Below, one piece after another: positions 22,198 through 33,189 of a stretch of DNA of 64,000 nucleotides; the stretch's first letter is position 1; the number at the start of each line of letters is the position of its first letter. Source of the DNA: Pyropia yezoensis (lineage: Eukaryota; Rhodophyta; Bangiophyceae; Bangiales; Bangiaceae); contig CM020618.1 of NCBI GenBank assembly GCA_009829735.1, positions 32,464,894 to 32,528,893 of the forward strand. Reading direction: 5' to 3'. The position numbers were made by a program, and so were the translations under genes. Below the pieces are notes generated by a model. That model saw only the letters and a list, made by a program, of their open reading frames with translations, made no database searches and was not told the DNA's origin.

Positions 22198-23942
22198 TGT
22201 CTAGTCTACCGACCGGCTAATTTAAGCCGATTCGGCTCATTTGAGCCACTTTTTCGGGTCCTTTTTTTTCGTACTGACCGTGATCTCCTGCTCATTTTGA
22301 CCACAGAAACGGACTCAGCGCAGGCTGTTTACTCTTGGGACATCTCGGGAGCGTCCCAGCTAAGGGAAGTGCGCGTATGGAATGGGAGAGGTGCAGTACG
22401 GGGTGAGGTGGGGTCGGCAGGCTCCGAGGGGGACGAGGATGTGCGACAACGGATGAAGGTGACAGGCGGCTCACCGGCGCAGCTGAAGTGTGCCGGCGGC
22501 GACGCCAAGGCATGGGGTCGAACAGTGCCTCCAGGGGTCAGAATCGACGATGTTCGTGAGGTTGATTTGAGCCTCACGCCCGTTCCAAGGTCCGCTCGCT
22601 CGCTGTACGTGTACGTGTAACGCTGCCCCCATTGGTGGGGCCATGTGACGGCGTCACAAACGGTACAGACATACTAAGCCGGCGCTGCGAGGTCTAACCG
22701 CGATGTACGGCGATACATCGTCCTAGTCGACGGATTTAATGTGGATCATCGGCCGCTAATCAGCAATTCTTGCGCCCACCGGAGCTCGATTGCGCCGGAC
22801 CTGTCGCAGGGACGTCACCAGGAAGAACGCGCTGGCCGCGTGGACGGGCCCACATCCGTCGCGGTCGGTTAACCGCATCCACCGCAGATGGCGTCACGCT
22901 GATTCACCCCCCTCCTTCCCCATTGCCCACGTGCGCGGCTCCTCCCCCCCCCCCCCCCCCCCCCCCGCCTGCTGCCCTTACGCTGGCGCCCGACGTACGT
23001 GCCGAATCGATCGGGCCACACACCTCCAGGTATCTTCCTCGGTCCTGCACGATCTACGAGTGCTTGTCTCCGACGACCCCAACTCCTCTCGTCTCTCCGT
23101 GTCAAACGCGACTTTCCTTCGGTCTGCCTTTCGTCATTCTTCCCCGTCCGGCCCCGCTCACCTTCAATCGCTTCTGGCTCAATTTGCTGCTGCTGCCCCC
23201 CCACCTCCTCCCTTCGATTGCTTTTGACTGTGACTTGCTCTCTGCTCCCCACGACTGCGTGTGCTTTTTGTCTCCCTTCTTGCCAGCGGTGGACGGCAGT
23301 GTTGTCGGCGTTCAAGGGAGGGCAAGATTGACGCGGGGGCCATCCGGGATCTACCTCACTAAATCGCCGCGAGTAGCAGGAGCGGCAACGGGACAGCGTG
23401 CGGGGGCTGGAGCCGATGAAGAGAGAGGAGGGCGGAGGTGAGCTGCAGAGAGGGGGTGTTTCATCAGCGGTATGTGTCTTGTTGGTGAGAGTGCTTGCTG
23501 CTGCTTGTTTCCCTGGGTCATGCTCCACGCATGTGCATGAATGCGAGCGGACGTTTTACCAGCCGTGGTGGGGGTGACTTTGACGCTTTGTTCTTTATGG
23601 TGCATCGTTCCATCGTCCTCCATCTAGGTCCCGTGAGGGAGACGGAGAGTTTTGTGTGTCGCCACACTCTCGACGTCTTTCTCGCAGCACATGTAGCACG
23701 TGTCGCAACGATGGGTGCCGCCTCCGACAAATAAATAAATCTTCTTGACAGGGCTCACGTTGCATCGAGTCATAAATTACACTCGCAGAAAGGATCTAGC
23801 CGTGGCGCACGCCACATGTGGCGTGCTGCAGCACGGTCCTCTCCGTGTCGGCGGCAGCTGCGACCTCGCCTACGTGCCGCCGTTTTTTTCCCGAACCGCC
23901 CTTTTGCTTCCTCCCCTCCCCTGCTTCCCTCGGTTGCTGCCT
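22198..23942. other. intergenic DNA upstream of Harbinger unit 1; no gene supported
   Basis: Open frames on both strands (for example 22,770-23,441 and 22,869-23,528) lack recognisable domains. The interval has a 23-base C run (22,944-22,966) and pyrimidine-rich DNA before the ATG at 23,943. The left end of the Harbinger-like unit probably lies here, but I could not find a terminal repeat. Confidence 0.45.
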
Positions 23943-25826
23943 ATGGCACCCCCATCGGTCAAGAGCCTTCGCAACTTGCTGAAGGATCATGGCCTGTCAA
24001 CCAACGGCACTAAGGAGGTGCTGCTCCAGCGCTGCCGAGAGAAAGGTGTAGACTACGCCCGAGCTGGTGGGCGCGGGATCGATCCAACCGCCACGCCTGC
24101 TGCTCCCGCGCCCCGCTCTGATGCGCTCCCATCCGGGTCTTCTGTCCCGCTCTCTGCTCCTCGCGGAATGCATCTTTTGGGTCCTCGTGCCCCTCCCTCC
24201 GCCCCTCGTGGTCCGAATCTCTCTGGCGGTGCCGGCCCTGTCGCCGCCCCATGCCCCGCAGGTGGATCATCCTTTGCCCCTCACCCTCGCCCTTGTGCTC
24301 CGAGCTCTGTGCCTAATGGCGGCCCTGGGGGGGAAGCGCTGCCCATCACGGCCAGCGGCTCTCCCCAAGGGCCCCCCGCAAGTCCAAGCGGGGCAGCTGA
24401 CGCTCGACAGACGGACGCTGCTGCTGCGTCCCTGTCGCCTACCCAGCTATCCCCTGGGGTCCGTCAACGTGCTCCCCTTTTTACCAAGCACAAAAAACTG
24501 CGTCTCGGGCACGTTTTTTGCGAGGGCGACACGGCGTCGGGTGTGATTGCCTCCCGGGGGCCTATGACCCGACCGCAGAAGGACGCCAGGACGAGCCGTA
24601 TGGCCGTGTGGGTGGTGCTCGTGGCCGAGATGTTCAACAGCGACGAGGTCTTTGACGTCCCCGTCGAGTGTGCCGACGGCGGTATTGACCCCAATCTGCA
24701 CCCCCACCAGCGCACCGGAGAAGTTTTGAAGTCCAAGTGGACCGAGGTACGCGCTCTTTCTGTCTGGCTTTTCTTTGTGTGTTTTTCGTGGCGTACGCGC
24801 CTGGTATTCGGTTTGGCAGGGAGGGGCGGGGGGACGTCAGGGAGGGGGGGGGACCGTGAGGGGGGGGGGGGGACGTGCGGGAGGGGGGGGACCGTGAGTG
24901 GGGGGGGGACCGTGAGGGAGGTGGGGGACAGTGAGGAAGGGGGACCGTGAGGGGAACGCGACGCTAGGGGGCACTTCCTGGCAGAGGAGTGCGGGGTGAA
25001 TGCTTTGTCCCGCCTGTTGGTGATCGTCTATGTTGGCGTGTCGTCCGGTTTACCGGCAACCTGTCACCTCCAGCCGCGGGTGGTGACAGGCGGGACTATC
25101 CCACGCGCAAGGAGCGTTGTGTGCACGCGCGGCCGCGGGTACATGGGGGCTTGGGGTGTTGGGGGTGCTCCCGGGGATGTTGCCCTCGCCTGACCCCCTG
25201 TCTGAGAGCGGCGCGGCACGTCAGCATGCACGTTTGACTGTTTCTTTTCGCATGGTCCGGCGGCTGACTCATTTTTGTTCTCGTTCTTTTGTTTGACTAT
25301 GCAGCTGGGCTCTTTTTTTTGGAATACGTACAAGGACTACATCAAGTCTGGCAAAAACGACCCCTCCAAGTGGGGGGACTTTTCTGATGGGGACACCACC
25401 CTGGACTACCTCTTCGTCCTGTTTGAGAAGAAGAGCTTGGTTCTCGACCTCATCAACCCCGACGTCGGAGAGGCGGGCGTGGAAGGGGACACCCCACTGG
25501 GGGAGGGCCAGGGGACACGCCAGGCGTCGTCGACCCGGCGCAAGAAGCGCCGGGTCGAAGGTGATGGACCACCCGCCCTGAATGCGTTGGTATCTCACTC
25601 CGCTGACATGGCAGCCTCGGTGAAGAGGCAGACGGACATGTCCGAACTGTCTTCTCTCTCCCAAACTTTGAAGAACCTCAAGGAGGCCGACGCTGACCCC
25701 GAGCTCATTGCGTCTGTGAACGCCCGCCTGCGCCATGCTCTGCTTGCTGGTCGGCCGCATCCGCAACCATCTTCCTCTTCGGTGCCCAGCGAGGGTGGTG
25801 GGGAGCCTGCGAGTCGGTCTTTGTGA
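23943..25826 (+). CDS. SAP-domain companion protein of a Harbinger-like transposon, two exons
   Basis: Exon 1 is 23,943-24,746 and exon 2 is 25,305-25,826, with GTACGC donor and TGCAG acceptor, both phase 0; 441 residues. Residues 1-40 (PPSVKSLRNLLKDHGLSTN...KEVLLQRC) fit a SAP helix-turn-helix, a DNA-binding domain. A Pro/Ser/Ala linker follows. From about residue 210 comes a SANT/MADF-like region with the typical tryptophan pattern (MAVWVVLV ... LKSKWTELG). Then a segment YIKSGKNDPSKWGDF.DGD reads on to DYLFVLF, followed by a basic RRKKRR patch that may be a nuclear signal. Autonomous Harbingers code for a Myb/SANT partner that brings the transposase to DNA and to the nucleus. By position and domain type this gene should play that part. 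It converges on the transposase at 27,694-26,414. A diverged relative is at 36,013-34,374. Confidence 0.75.
24823..24960 (+). repeat. G-rich minisatellite inside the intron
   Basis: Irregular repeats of a unit close to GGGGGGGGACCGTGAGGG fill the first third of the 558-bp intron of the SAP-protein gene. The unit length varies because the G runs vary. Confidence 0.75.
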
Positions 25827-26413
25827 GCATCTGAGAGGAGGGAAGCTGTGGGTATGAATACGCTCAGGAGAGCGGGGGGGACGAGGGCGCGGACGTAGAG
25901 GGACGCGGAAGCACGTGAGTGGGACTTGCTGCGGGGACGGGGGGGGGGAGTAGGGAGGTAGAGGGAGGCGGAAGAAGGGGACTGGGAGTTGCTACGAGAG
26001 GTTTGAGTGCCCGTGGCGGTAGATAGGATATTTCGTCCGGCAGGGGGGGGAGGGCCGGCACGTGACTCCAAATCTCTGGGAACTATGAAACGAGAGGGAC
26101 GTCGGAGCGCCGCTCTTTGTACAAGTTATCTTCACGGGGCCCTTTCCGCGACGGACCCGAGGCCCCAGGGGCGTCCTTGCCGCGGCGGGGCGGAGCAACG
26201 CGGCGCCCGCCGAAGGCGGGCGCGTCCGGGCAGCGCGCGGGGGCGCAGCGGGGGGAAGTCGCGGGCCGCCCCCCCCCCTATTGTTGAAAGGCTCCCCACC
26301 TGCTGCCGCCGCGCCGCCGCGGTAGGCGTCGAGGTGGCGGGGTGACGGGCTCCCGCTGCCTGCGCGCGTGGACTAGGCCACTGTGTGGTACAGGAAACGG
26401 TAAAAGTTTATTC
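25827..26413. other. spacer between the convergent Harbinger genes
   Basis: GC-rich and without coding support. On the minus strand AATAAA (plus-strand 26,407-26,412) directly follows the transposase stop and may serve its 3' end. An inverted GC-rich patch is present near 26,190-26,230. Confidence 0.5.
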
Positions 26414-27694
26414 TCAATACATGGGGCTGACGTTCGGACGGAGGAGGCCCAGCTGCTCCACTCGTGCAGTCATTCTCGCCCGCAGAAAGGATCTCTCCGG
26501 GTCCCGCCGGCGACCGCGTTGGTTGAGATTGCTCGCATCATTCTCAAACACGCATGCCGAGCCACTCACACGATCGTCCTCAAACGGCGCCAAAGCGGCA
26601 GTCGATGCACTTTCCTCTCGGCGGCAGTGGTTGTAAAGCTTAAAGCACGCACGAACCAGACTCGGCCGCTTGAAAAAAGGAACGCGCAGAGGGCGCCAAA
26701 AAACACCCCACCGCCACACCAACATACCAAATGCCTGCTCGATATGAATACGACTCGAGGACTGGTAGAAGTTAAAGCTGTCCTTCCACCTGTCCCCGCG
26801 CCCCCCACCCGGCCAGGGCACAGCCATCACCTCGCCCGCGGCGTAAGCCTCATCCCCCACGATGCAATAACCCTCCTCAATCAGCCGCGCAGTCACGGCG
26901 TGGTGGGGGTCCATCAGCATCCGTCCCAACGTGGTGCCCCCGAAAGCAGTTGAATCGTGGACATAACCAGAGCTTCGGCAGCTCATCCAGGAGAACTGAT
27001 AGTTCTCGGTACAGATGGCTTGCACGTTGAACGAATAAAAGCCCTTCCGCGAGTAATAATCCGCAACACAGGGCACGTCGGTAGTCAGGGGCTGCTCCTG
27101 GCGCACCGCAATGCCATCGACCGCCCCCAGCACGTTGTCAAATGGGGAGCGCCGGCTCTGTTGGAAGCCAGCCGAGGTCGCCCGTCGCCACAGCGGGTCC
27201 TCAAGCCGTAGATCAAACTTGAGCGCTGGGGCCGCATTCACCGCGTCGACCACCTCCCACAAGCAGTTGTACAGCGTCGACGCCGGGACGCCAAAGGTGG
27301 CGCAAATGTCCAGGTAGCTCCCCCCCCCCAGATGGCGTAACGCCATGGCCGTCCGCAGCTCCGCTTCGTGCCCTCGGGAAGGCAGGTGGGGCTGTAGCAT
27401 GTCGACGAGCCTCCAGAAGGCGTCCTCTGGCATCCGCATGGCCCTCTCAAAGTACGGACCGTAGCGGGATCGGACGTCAGAGAACGTGGCGGGGGGCAAA
27501 GCCCGAGTCTTCACCAGCGGCTGCGAAAGAACTCCTCGCTGCATAGACAACGCCGCCGTCACGGTAGTCATGAACATAGACGGGTGGTATGCCGAGGGAT
27601 CCATCGCACCTTGGAAAGCTCTGCGACTCTTCGAGCCTCCGCCGTCTAGTAGGGCGCGGCGACTCGTTCGCAGAGGCGTCCCAGCCTCTGCCAT
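26414..27694 (-). CDS. PIF/Harbinger transposase (DDE nuclease), looks intact
   Basis: A single exon of 426 residues starting at ATG 27,694 (MAEAGTPLRTS). The N-terminal half has the helical region seen before the nuclease (FWRLVDMLQPHLPSRG ... LRHLGGGSYLDICATFGV). The nuclease core carries the acidic triad: Asp in LGAVDGIAV, Asp in IVGDEAYAAG and Glu in HIEQAFGML, followed by the usual WGVFWRPL and CFKLYNHC motifs. This is the DDE_Tnp_4 type used by PIF/Harbinger elements, which cut and paste with 3-bp target duplications. The length is normal for the family and no stop or frameshift is seen. It converges on the SAP-domain companion gene. Confidence 0.93.
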   Translation of the reverse strand: MAEAGTPLRTSRRALLDGGGSKSRRAFQGAMDPSAYHPSMFMTTVTAALSMQRGVLSQPLVKTRALPPATFSDVRSRYGPYFERAMRMPEDAFWRLVDMLQPHLPSRGHEAELRTAMALRHLGGGSYLDICATFGVPASTLYNCLWEVVDAVNAAPALKFDLRLEDPLWRRATSAGFQQSRRSPFDNVLGAVDGIAVRQEQPLTTDVPCVADYYSRKGFYSFNVQAICTENYQFSWMSCRSSGYVHDSTAFGGTTLGRMLMDPHHAVTARLIEEGYCIVGDEAYAAGEVMAVPWPGGGRGDRWKDSFNFYQSSSRIHIEQAFGMLVWRWGVFWRPLRVPFFKRPSLVRACFKLYNHCRREESASTAALAPFEDDRVSGSACVFENDASNLNQRGRRRDPERSFLRARMTARVEQLGLLRPNVSPMY

Positions 27695-27898
27695 CCAGTC
27701 GGGCGCGGCGACTCGCTGGCGGAGGCTCTCGGATACTGAGGCTGGTCAGAATACGTGACCACCAGTATTTACCAGATGTTTACAATATAGTAATGTGGCT
27801 GGGAGGATACATCAAGCTGGGGGACGAGACGTCCATTCCAAGCCTGTCACACGGTACAGTACCGCGTCACACTAAGGATAGGGTGCTTGGAATGGGCG

Positions 27899-28444
27899 TC
27901 AGGGCCGGCTTATTTGAGCCTTTTTTCCGGCAGACTAAGCACTAGTGTCTATTCTATTGCAGTACCCCAAATTTTGTCTCATGGCGACAATAACAACAAC
28001 AGACCCTCAACAGGCCGATGGCATGCCTCAGATGGCGCACCACTGGCCAATGAGTGCTCCGCGTTAGTGTGGAAACAGTGCGATCTGAGACTTTCTCGAG
28101 ATTTCTGTCCACATCGAAGAGGGAACAGGCATCCGAGGAACCAGATGCGACCTCTCCCAGTGCGCTTTTGAGTGGATCGGGCCGAGATGGAGGGAAGTTC
28201 GCCGAGAGAGTGAGAGAAAACGACAGCTCTCTGGCCAACCAGCGTTCGGTACCAGATCTGCCGCGACTGCAGCCAATCATCGCCTGATCAAAAGGAATGC
28301 CCCACAGCACGCTATTGGTCCGCTGCGAGCTCCCAGCACCCGGTTGGCTCATGGCCTTGTTGTCACGCTGTTGCTCTTGTCTCCATGAGACAAAATTCGG
28401 GGAACTGCAATACCGCAAAAAAGGACCATATGTGGCGCCTGACA
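27899..28444. mobile_element. MITE-like foldback element, about 545 bp
   Basis: Long imperfect inverted repeats face each other. ATTGCAGTACCCCAAATTTT (27,956) continues through TGTCTCATGG and is mirrored on the right by CCATGAGACAAAATTC through ACTGCAAT (28,384-28,411). Weaker matching extends outward to GTCAGG at about 27,899 and CCTGAC at about 28,442. About 350 bp lie between the arms, without coding potential. The left arm carries a small insertion relative to the right. It sits just outside Harbinger unit 1, but shared ends with that unit are not proven. Confidence 0.65.
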
Positions 28445-28729
28445 ATAGAAACCTTATTTTCTTTGGCTTTGAATATTTCTGAGTTATGGTGTGTTGCAGA
28501 AAGAAGATACACGGAGCGTTCTTTTCTCATTCCTTCGAGAACCTTCGGGCCACAGGCCTGAGACAATCAGGTGCCTTGACGGTATGCCCCGGTGTAATGG
28601 GCCCCACATGGGCGGTGGTGGGTCCCTTGCGGGAAACCCTGCCAGCGTGCTCATCAAGTGGGACAGCGGGAGAGGGGCACACGCGGTGGGGTAAGCCACG
28701 ACACGGGGGGTCGGGCCGGTGCCGCGGCC

Positions 28730-29060
28730 AGCGTCGACGATGGCGGGCACAGCGACGACGACCGTGACGACGACGACGAAGATGGCGACGACGGCGGCGG
28801 CAGCAGCAGCGACGGCGGCGACGTCGACAGCGGCGGCGACGTCGACTGCGGTGGCCACGTCGGCGGCGGCGACGACGTCGGCCGAAGCGGCGACAACGGC
28901 GAGTTTGAGGTGCGGAGGGGGGCGACAGCTGTGGCGGCGGCGGCGACGGCGGCGGCGGCGACGGCGATGGCGGCGGCGGCGGTGGTGGCGGTGACGACGT
29001 CGTGTTGGGGGGGCTGGGGGGGGGGGCGGCGGCGGCGATGACGGCGGCGGCGGGGACGGC
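28730..29060. repeat. GNC trinucleotide-rich simple repeat
   Basis: Long stretches of GCG/GAC/GGC triplets, partly uniform (GACGACGACGA, GGCGGCGGCG), produce Asp/Gly, Ala/Thr or Arg frames in one strand and Pro/Val/Arg frames in the other. No frame has a domain. Confidence 0.7.
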
Positions 29061-30229
29061 GACGACGCTGGTTGCATCGGCTGCTGCGGCGGCCGTCCCG
29101 GCGACCAAGGCGGAGGTGGTGACCACCCTGCCTGTGCCGGTGCCCACGGTGGCGACGACCCCTCGCGCCTCGGTGCCCATGGTGGCGGTCGCCGTGGCCG
29201 ACAAGGCGGCCATGGTGACCGCGGCTGCAGCGGCGGTGATGGCTACGATTGTTGGCGGCAGAGAGGGGCAGTGGTTGACGGCATTTTTTGTTGGGGGGTA
29301 GGGGGGTGCGCCTGGGGGCGGCGGCGGGGATGGTTTTTGATCGAGGGAGGGCGCCCGCGATAGCGACACGTGCTGTTCAATGGCGGCTGGGTTGATAGTG
29401 GGAGGGAGGGAACGGGGGTATGGGGAGAGCTCTATGCGGCCTGGGGGCAGTACTGGCGCCGCCGGCGCTGACTTTGTTGTTGTAGGGGGGGCAGTCCTGC
29501 CCCGGCCGAGCTCAGGGTGGCGGCGAGGCGGACGCGGAGGCTCTCTCGGGAAAGCGGGAGCTGTTTGGCTTGGCTGAGCACTTGGCTTTGTGCGGGTGGG
29601 AAGATGGGATGTGAGGTAAAGCGGGAGCAGGGCGTTGCTGGAGATGTTTTTGGGGGGTCTCAAGATAGACACAGTCTGCTTCACGGACCAAAAAGCAGCA
29701 AGGGCCTTTGTGCTGCCCGCCTGTCCTCTAAGACGAGGCGTCACCAGCCCCATGCCACAGATGCGCGGGGTGCTGTCCCCATCTCCCCGAATGGTCGCGC
29801 ACGCTGGCGCATGTGGGCATCGGGGACCGCCGCGGCGGGCGTGGGGCGGGCGGATTTTTGTCTCCCCAAGGCGTGCAGTCCAGGAGAAGGGTCCAGGAGG
29901 GGAAGGAGGAGGAGAGGCTCCTTTATCGAGAGGCGGGGGGGGGCCTGCCAGAGATGCCTGAGCAGGCAAAGGGCACACGAGGACCAGGCTTCTTCGTGGA
30001 CCACACAAACGAGCTCATGACATGGAACATTTCCCCCAAGAATAGCGTTCTCGAAAACAGGGACCCGCACACGGGAAAAAGGTCCTCAAAACAATGGCCT
30101 CGAGCCTTCCCCGGGCTCCTCCCTAAAATCGAGCACCCCTCTTCCAAGCCTCAGTTTGCACATGGGCCCGGACCGACCACCGAACCCGGCAAAAAAGTGC
30201 GAAAAGGATGGCCCCATTTCAGGCCTCAT
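29061..30229. other. no gene supported
   Basis: A minus-strand open frame (about 28,527-30,008) is Pro/Ala/Ser/Thr rich without a recognisable domain, and runs through the trinucleotide repeat. I do not accept it as a gene. The rest shows nothing recognisable. Confidence 0.4.
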
Positions 30230-30340
30230 CTTGACGGCAGCCATAAAAGTGCACGTGTCTGACGAGACACAGGGTTAACCCCGTGTTTTTGTGTCCGTGC
30301 ACTGGAGTCGTCTTGACGGCGAAGCACAAAGCACGGCTGC
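30230..30340. mobile_element. short MITE-like element related to the GACGGCAG family
   Basis: The left end CTTGACGGCAGCCATAAAAG resembles the ends at 21,213 and 22,022. The right end has GTCTTGACGG near 30,330 and an inverted match between GTGCACGTGTCTG and GTGTCCGTGCAC. It also contains a palindromic GTGTCTGACGAGACAC. It is only about 110 bp and diverged. Confidence 0.45.
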
Positions 30341-31334
30341 GCTTTCGTCTGGGAAGAATTTCTATCTGTTTGGTGGTCTACTTCGAGACCGGCTAATGCA
30401 ATCTGGAAAATGGACAGCGTTGCAGCCTCAGCCTGGCGAGGAAGAGCAGCGAGGGGTGCCGACCTCTGTGCGCCACACAATCGCTCCCCTGCGACCACCG
30501 TCGCCGGACGCCGGACGGGACCACCTCCGCCCAAAGGTGCACTTGCAGTCCGCGCGTGCGCCAGCGACGCGCACCGCCCGATCCGCACTCTCCTTCGCAC
30601 CGCGCGCCGCGAGTGCGACCGCGCGCCGCGAGTAGCACGCGCCACCCCCCCCTCCCCCGCGCCTACGGCACCACTCCCACGCTTTCCGAGTACCTCGGCC
30701 GCGTCGCGACGACGCGTCGCCCACGCCTGGTGCCGTGAGCGTCACGTCGGGTTCCCCCCCCCTCTTTCGCGCACAACGCCCCGCCACTCCGTACCGTGTG
30801 CTTCGCGCCGCGTCGCCCTCACCACCATCTGTTGCCACTGTCGTCCAGCGCACCGGTGGCTGCTGTCTCCCTTTCCCCCCTGGCTACTGCTTCCCAGTTC
30901 GTCTGCTACGGCTGTCGCCCGACGACTCTGACCCCCCCCCTCCCCCCCCCCCCCCCCCCCCTCTACCTCCCTCCTACTGCACATCACCGTGGTGGCCGCT
31001 GGATGCGTCTACTTCTTCCGCGTTATTCATTGCTCGGCCGGCCTGGGACGGCGGCCGACCGCCATCATTGGTGCTCTGTTTACAGCCGCGGGTAGGACGA
31101 GAGGTGTGCGTTCACGATGGACAGGAGTGTGCTTGCCGGGGGTAGACGGCCGCCGTGTGGGACAGTCGCCGACCTCTGTGTGCACTGACATTAACGCCTA
31201 CCACGGACCGAATACATGTTTCTGTTCTGCTGTGCATATGTCGTTCCTCGTTCCCCTCTTGAATTCTTTGTATTGTTCAGGCTTTCTTCTTCTTTTGTGC
31301 ACTGTTTTCTTCTCCAGTTTATTACTCATCCGAA
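30341..31334. other. region upstream of the second Harbinger transposase; no gene supported
   Basis: Arg/Ala/Pro-type open frames without domains, a C-rich tract near 30,930-30,960, then pyrimidine-rich, less GC-rich DNA before the ATG at 31,335. It probably includes the promoter and leader of that transposase. Confidence 0.45.
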
Positions 31335-32779
31335 ATGCCAATCCCCTCTCGGACAGGAGGTCTGCGGCGCGGTCGTCGGCAGGTCCTTAGCCGACAGCGT
31401 CGGACAAGACAGCAGGGCGCCGTACGGCTTGTGGCCCTCGTCGCCCTGACGCTTGCCGTCGCGGTATGCCATACCGCTGTTGTGACTGGTACCCCGTTGT
31501 CGCGCGAGTCGAGTATGGGTCGGCGCTCTCGTCTGGGTATGTCTAGCACCCTGCTGTCCCTACCGGAGGCCGACTTTCGACTGTTGTTCCGTATGAGCCG
31601 ACCCGACTTTTTTTCTTTGCTCGATATTGTGCGCAGAGGGTTGGAGGTGGACGAGGGCATGGCCGTTTTGGCCACGGGTCAGCCCATCCCGGCCGACTGC
31701 CGACTGGCTCTGGCACTGCGTATCCTAGCTGGGGCATCGTATCTCGATTGCATGTTAGCTTTTGGGGTGGGTCGGTGCACCGTGTTCAATATCTTTCATC
31801 AGGTACGTCGAGAACTTCTTTTTGGGCAACTGTGTGTGGTGCGGCACTGTTGTGTATACATGAAGGGGCGGCCTCGTCCGACACTTTTCATTGCATGGCT
31901 GCGATTCTAACTCGCGGTTCTTCTTTGCTTTTTTTTTCACTCGCTCTGTGCCGCGTTCGCTTCCGGACTTGCAGGTTCTTTGAGCCCTGGATGATGCGCC
32001 TCAGCTGAAAAACATCATTTCCCCCAACACGCCTGCAGAGTACGAACGACAGAGTAATCTGTTCGCACGTGGTGGGCGCAACCCATTGCGGGGCTGTGTG
32101 TCGGCGGTGGACGGCATTGCCGTGCGTCTTCGCAGACCGACCGTGCAGGACGCACCAAACCCTGTCTCCTACTACAACCGCAAGGGTTTTTTTTGCCCTG
32201 AGCGTGCAGGCAGCTGCGGGTGCCGACTTCAAGCTTCACTTCCTTTCGGCCGTCGCCGCCGGTTCATGCCACGACAGCGTTGCTTTCTCGGCGTGTGGGT
32301 TGGCACGGCACCTCGCCGAAGACGGGTCATTGCCTGAGGGCTACTGGGTCGCGGCCGACGATGCGTACGTAGCTGGAAGGCGGCTGCTGACGCCTTGGCC
32401 AGGCCGGAGCCTGCCTTGGGAGCGTGACGCGTTCAACTACTACCAGTCGTCTTCCCGCATTTTTGTGGAGCAAACATTTGGTCAGCTGGTGAGTCGGTGG
32501 GGTATTTTGTGGAAGCCTGTTCGCTTTTCTCTTCCTGTCGCGACGCAGTGTGTGCGCGTGTGCGCCAAGTTGCACAACCTCCTCATCGACCGCAGGAGCA
32601 GTGCTCCTGAGGGGCTGCTCGCTGAGGATGCCGCAGGTGAGTCTGGTGAAGTGCTTTGTCAAGACAGGTGCGACACCGATGAGAGGTTGAGGTACCGCCG
32701 TAGAGACGGGGAGAGATGCCCTCTGCGTGTAGCTATGACCCGGATCTTGAAGCTCAATCAGATCCGCAGACCTTCCTAG
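31335..32779 (+). pseudogene. PIF/Harbinger transposase, decayed copy with one intron
   Basis: Exon 1 (31,335-31,802) codes the N-terminal helical region (FRLLFRMSRPDFFSLLDIV ... LALRILAGASYLDCMLAFGV). It ends at a GTACGT donor; a GCAG acceptor ends the 172-bp intron at 31,974. Exon 2 carries the nuclease with all three acidic residues: Asp in SAVDGIAV, Asp in AADDAYVAG, Glu in FVEQTFGQL. Two lesions are seen: an in-frame TGA just after the acceptor (31,981) and a frame change at an eight-T run (32,187-32,194). So the copy is probably inactive, unless the T run is a sequencing error and splicing differs. The protein is clearly related to, but well diverged from, the transposase at 26,414-27,694. 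Confidence 0.82.
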
Positions 32780-33189
32780 TAAACACGGTGAGGTCTGCAG
32801 CCGCGCGAGGTCTGAGCGAAGCAATTCACGCTCATTACCATTGTCTGCCGCACTGAGCGCGCAAGCCCACGTTTCTGTACCCCATGTTATATGTAACTGC
32901 AGCTGCCCTCCCCTCCCCCTTGGAGCGGTTCCTGGGCTAGTCCATGCTGCTCTAGTATCATCTCAACCCACCACCGCGTCCACGATGGCCTCCACCGCGC
33001 CCACTTACGTCAGAAAAGGCCCCCGGTCGTCGCCCGCCAACCACCCGTGGCGCCGGGCACACCCACCAACCACACGCGGCACTTGGCGCGTCCCGCGCCG
33101 ATGACGCAACACCATCGGCGAATGTCGCCGCCAGCCGCTACTCTAGCGAGGCTGCCACGGTAGCAGGCGACCGCGACCTGCCGCAACCG

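Larger units (their letters stand above)
23943..27694. mobile_element. Harbinger-like DNA transposon, unit 1 (coding span; true ends not found)
   Basis: It pairs a full DDE transposase gene (-) with a SAP-domain companion gene (+) in convergent order. Both frames look intact, so the element may be recently active. Beyond the transposase start lies an inverted pair (GACGTCCATTCCAAGC at 27,828-27,843 and its near-complement at 27,885-27,900) that could be subterminal. Terminal repeats and target duplication were not located, so the limits given are those of the genes. Confidence 0.75.

Noticed and set aside
22770-23441. 223-codon plus-strand frame upstream of the SAP gene
   Set aside because: Pro/Leu/Arg mixture through a poly-C run, no domain, no homologous frame upstream of Harbinger unit 2.
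28527-30008. 493-codon minus-strand frame rich in Pro, Ala, Ser and Thr
   Set aside because: Could resemble a hydroxyproline-rich wall protein, but it runs through a trinucleotide repeat, has no signal peptide and no regular glycomodule.
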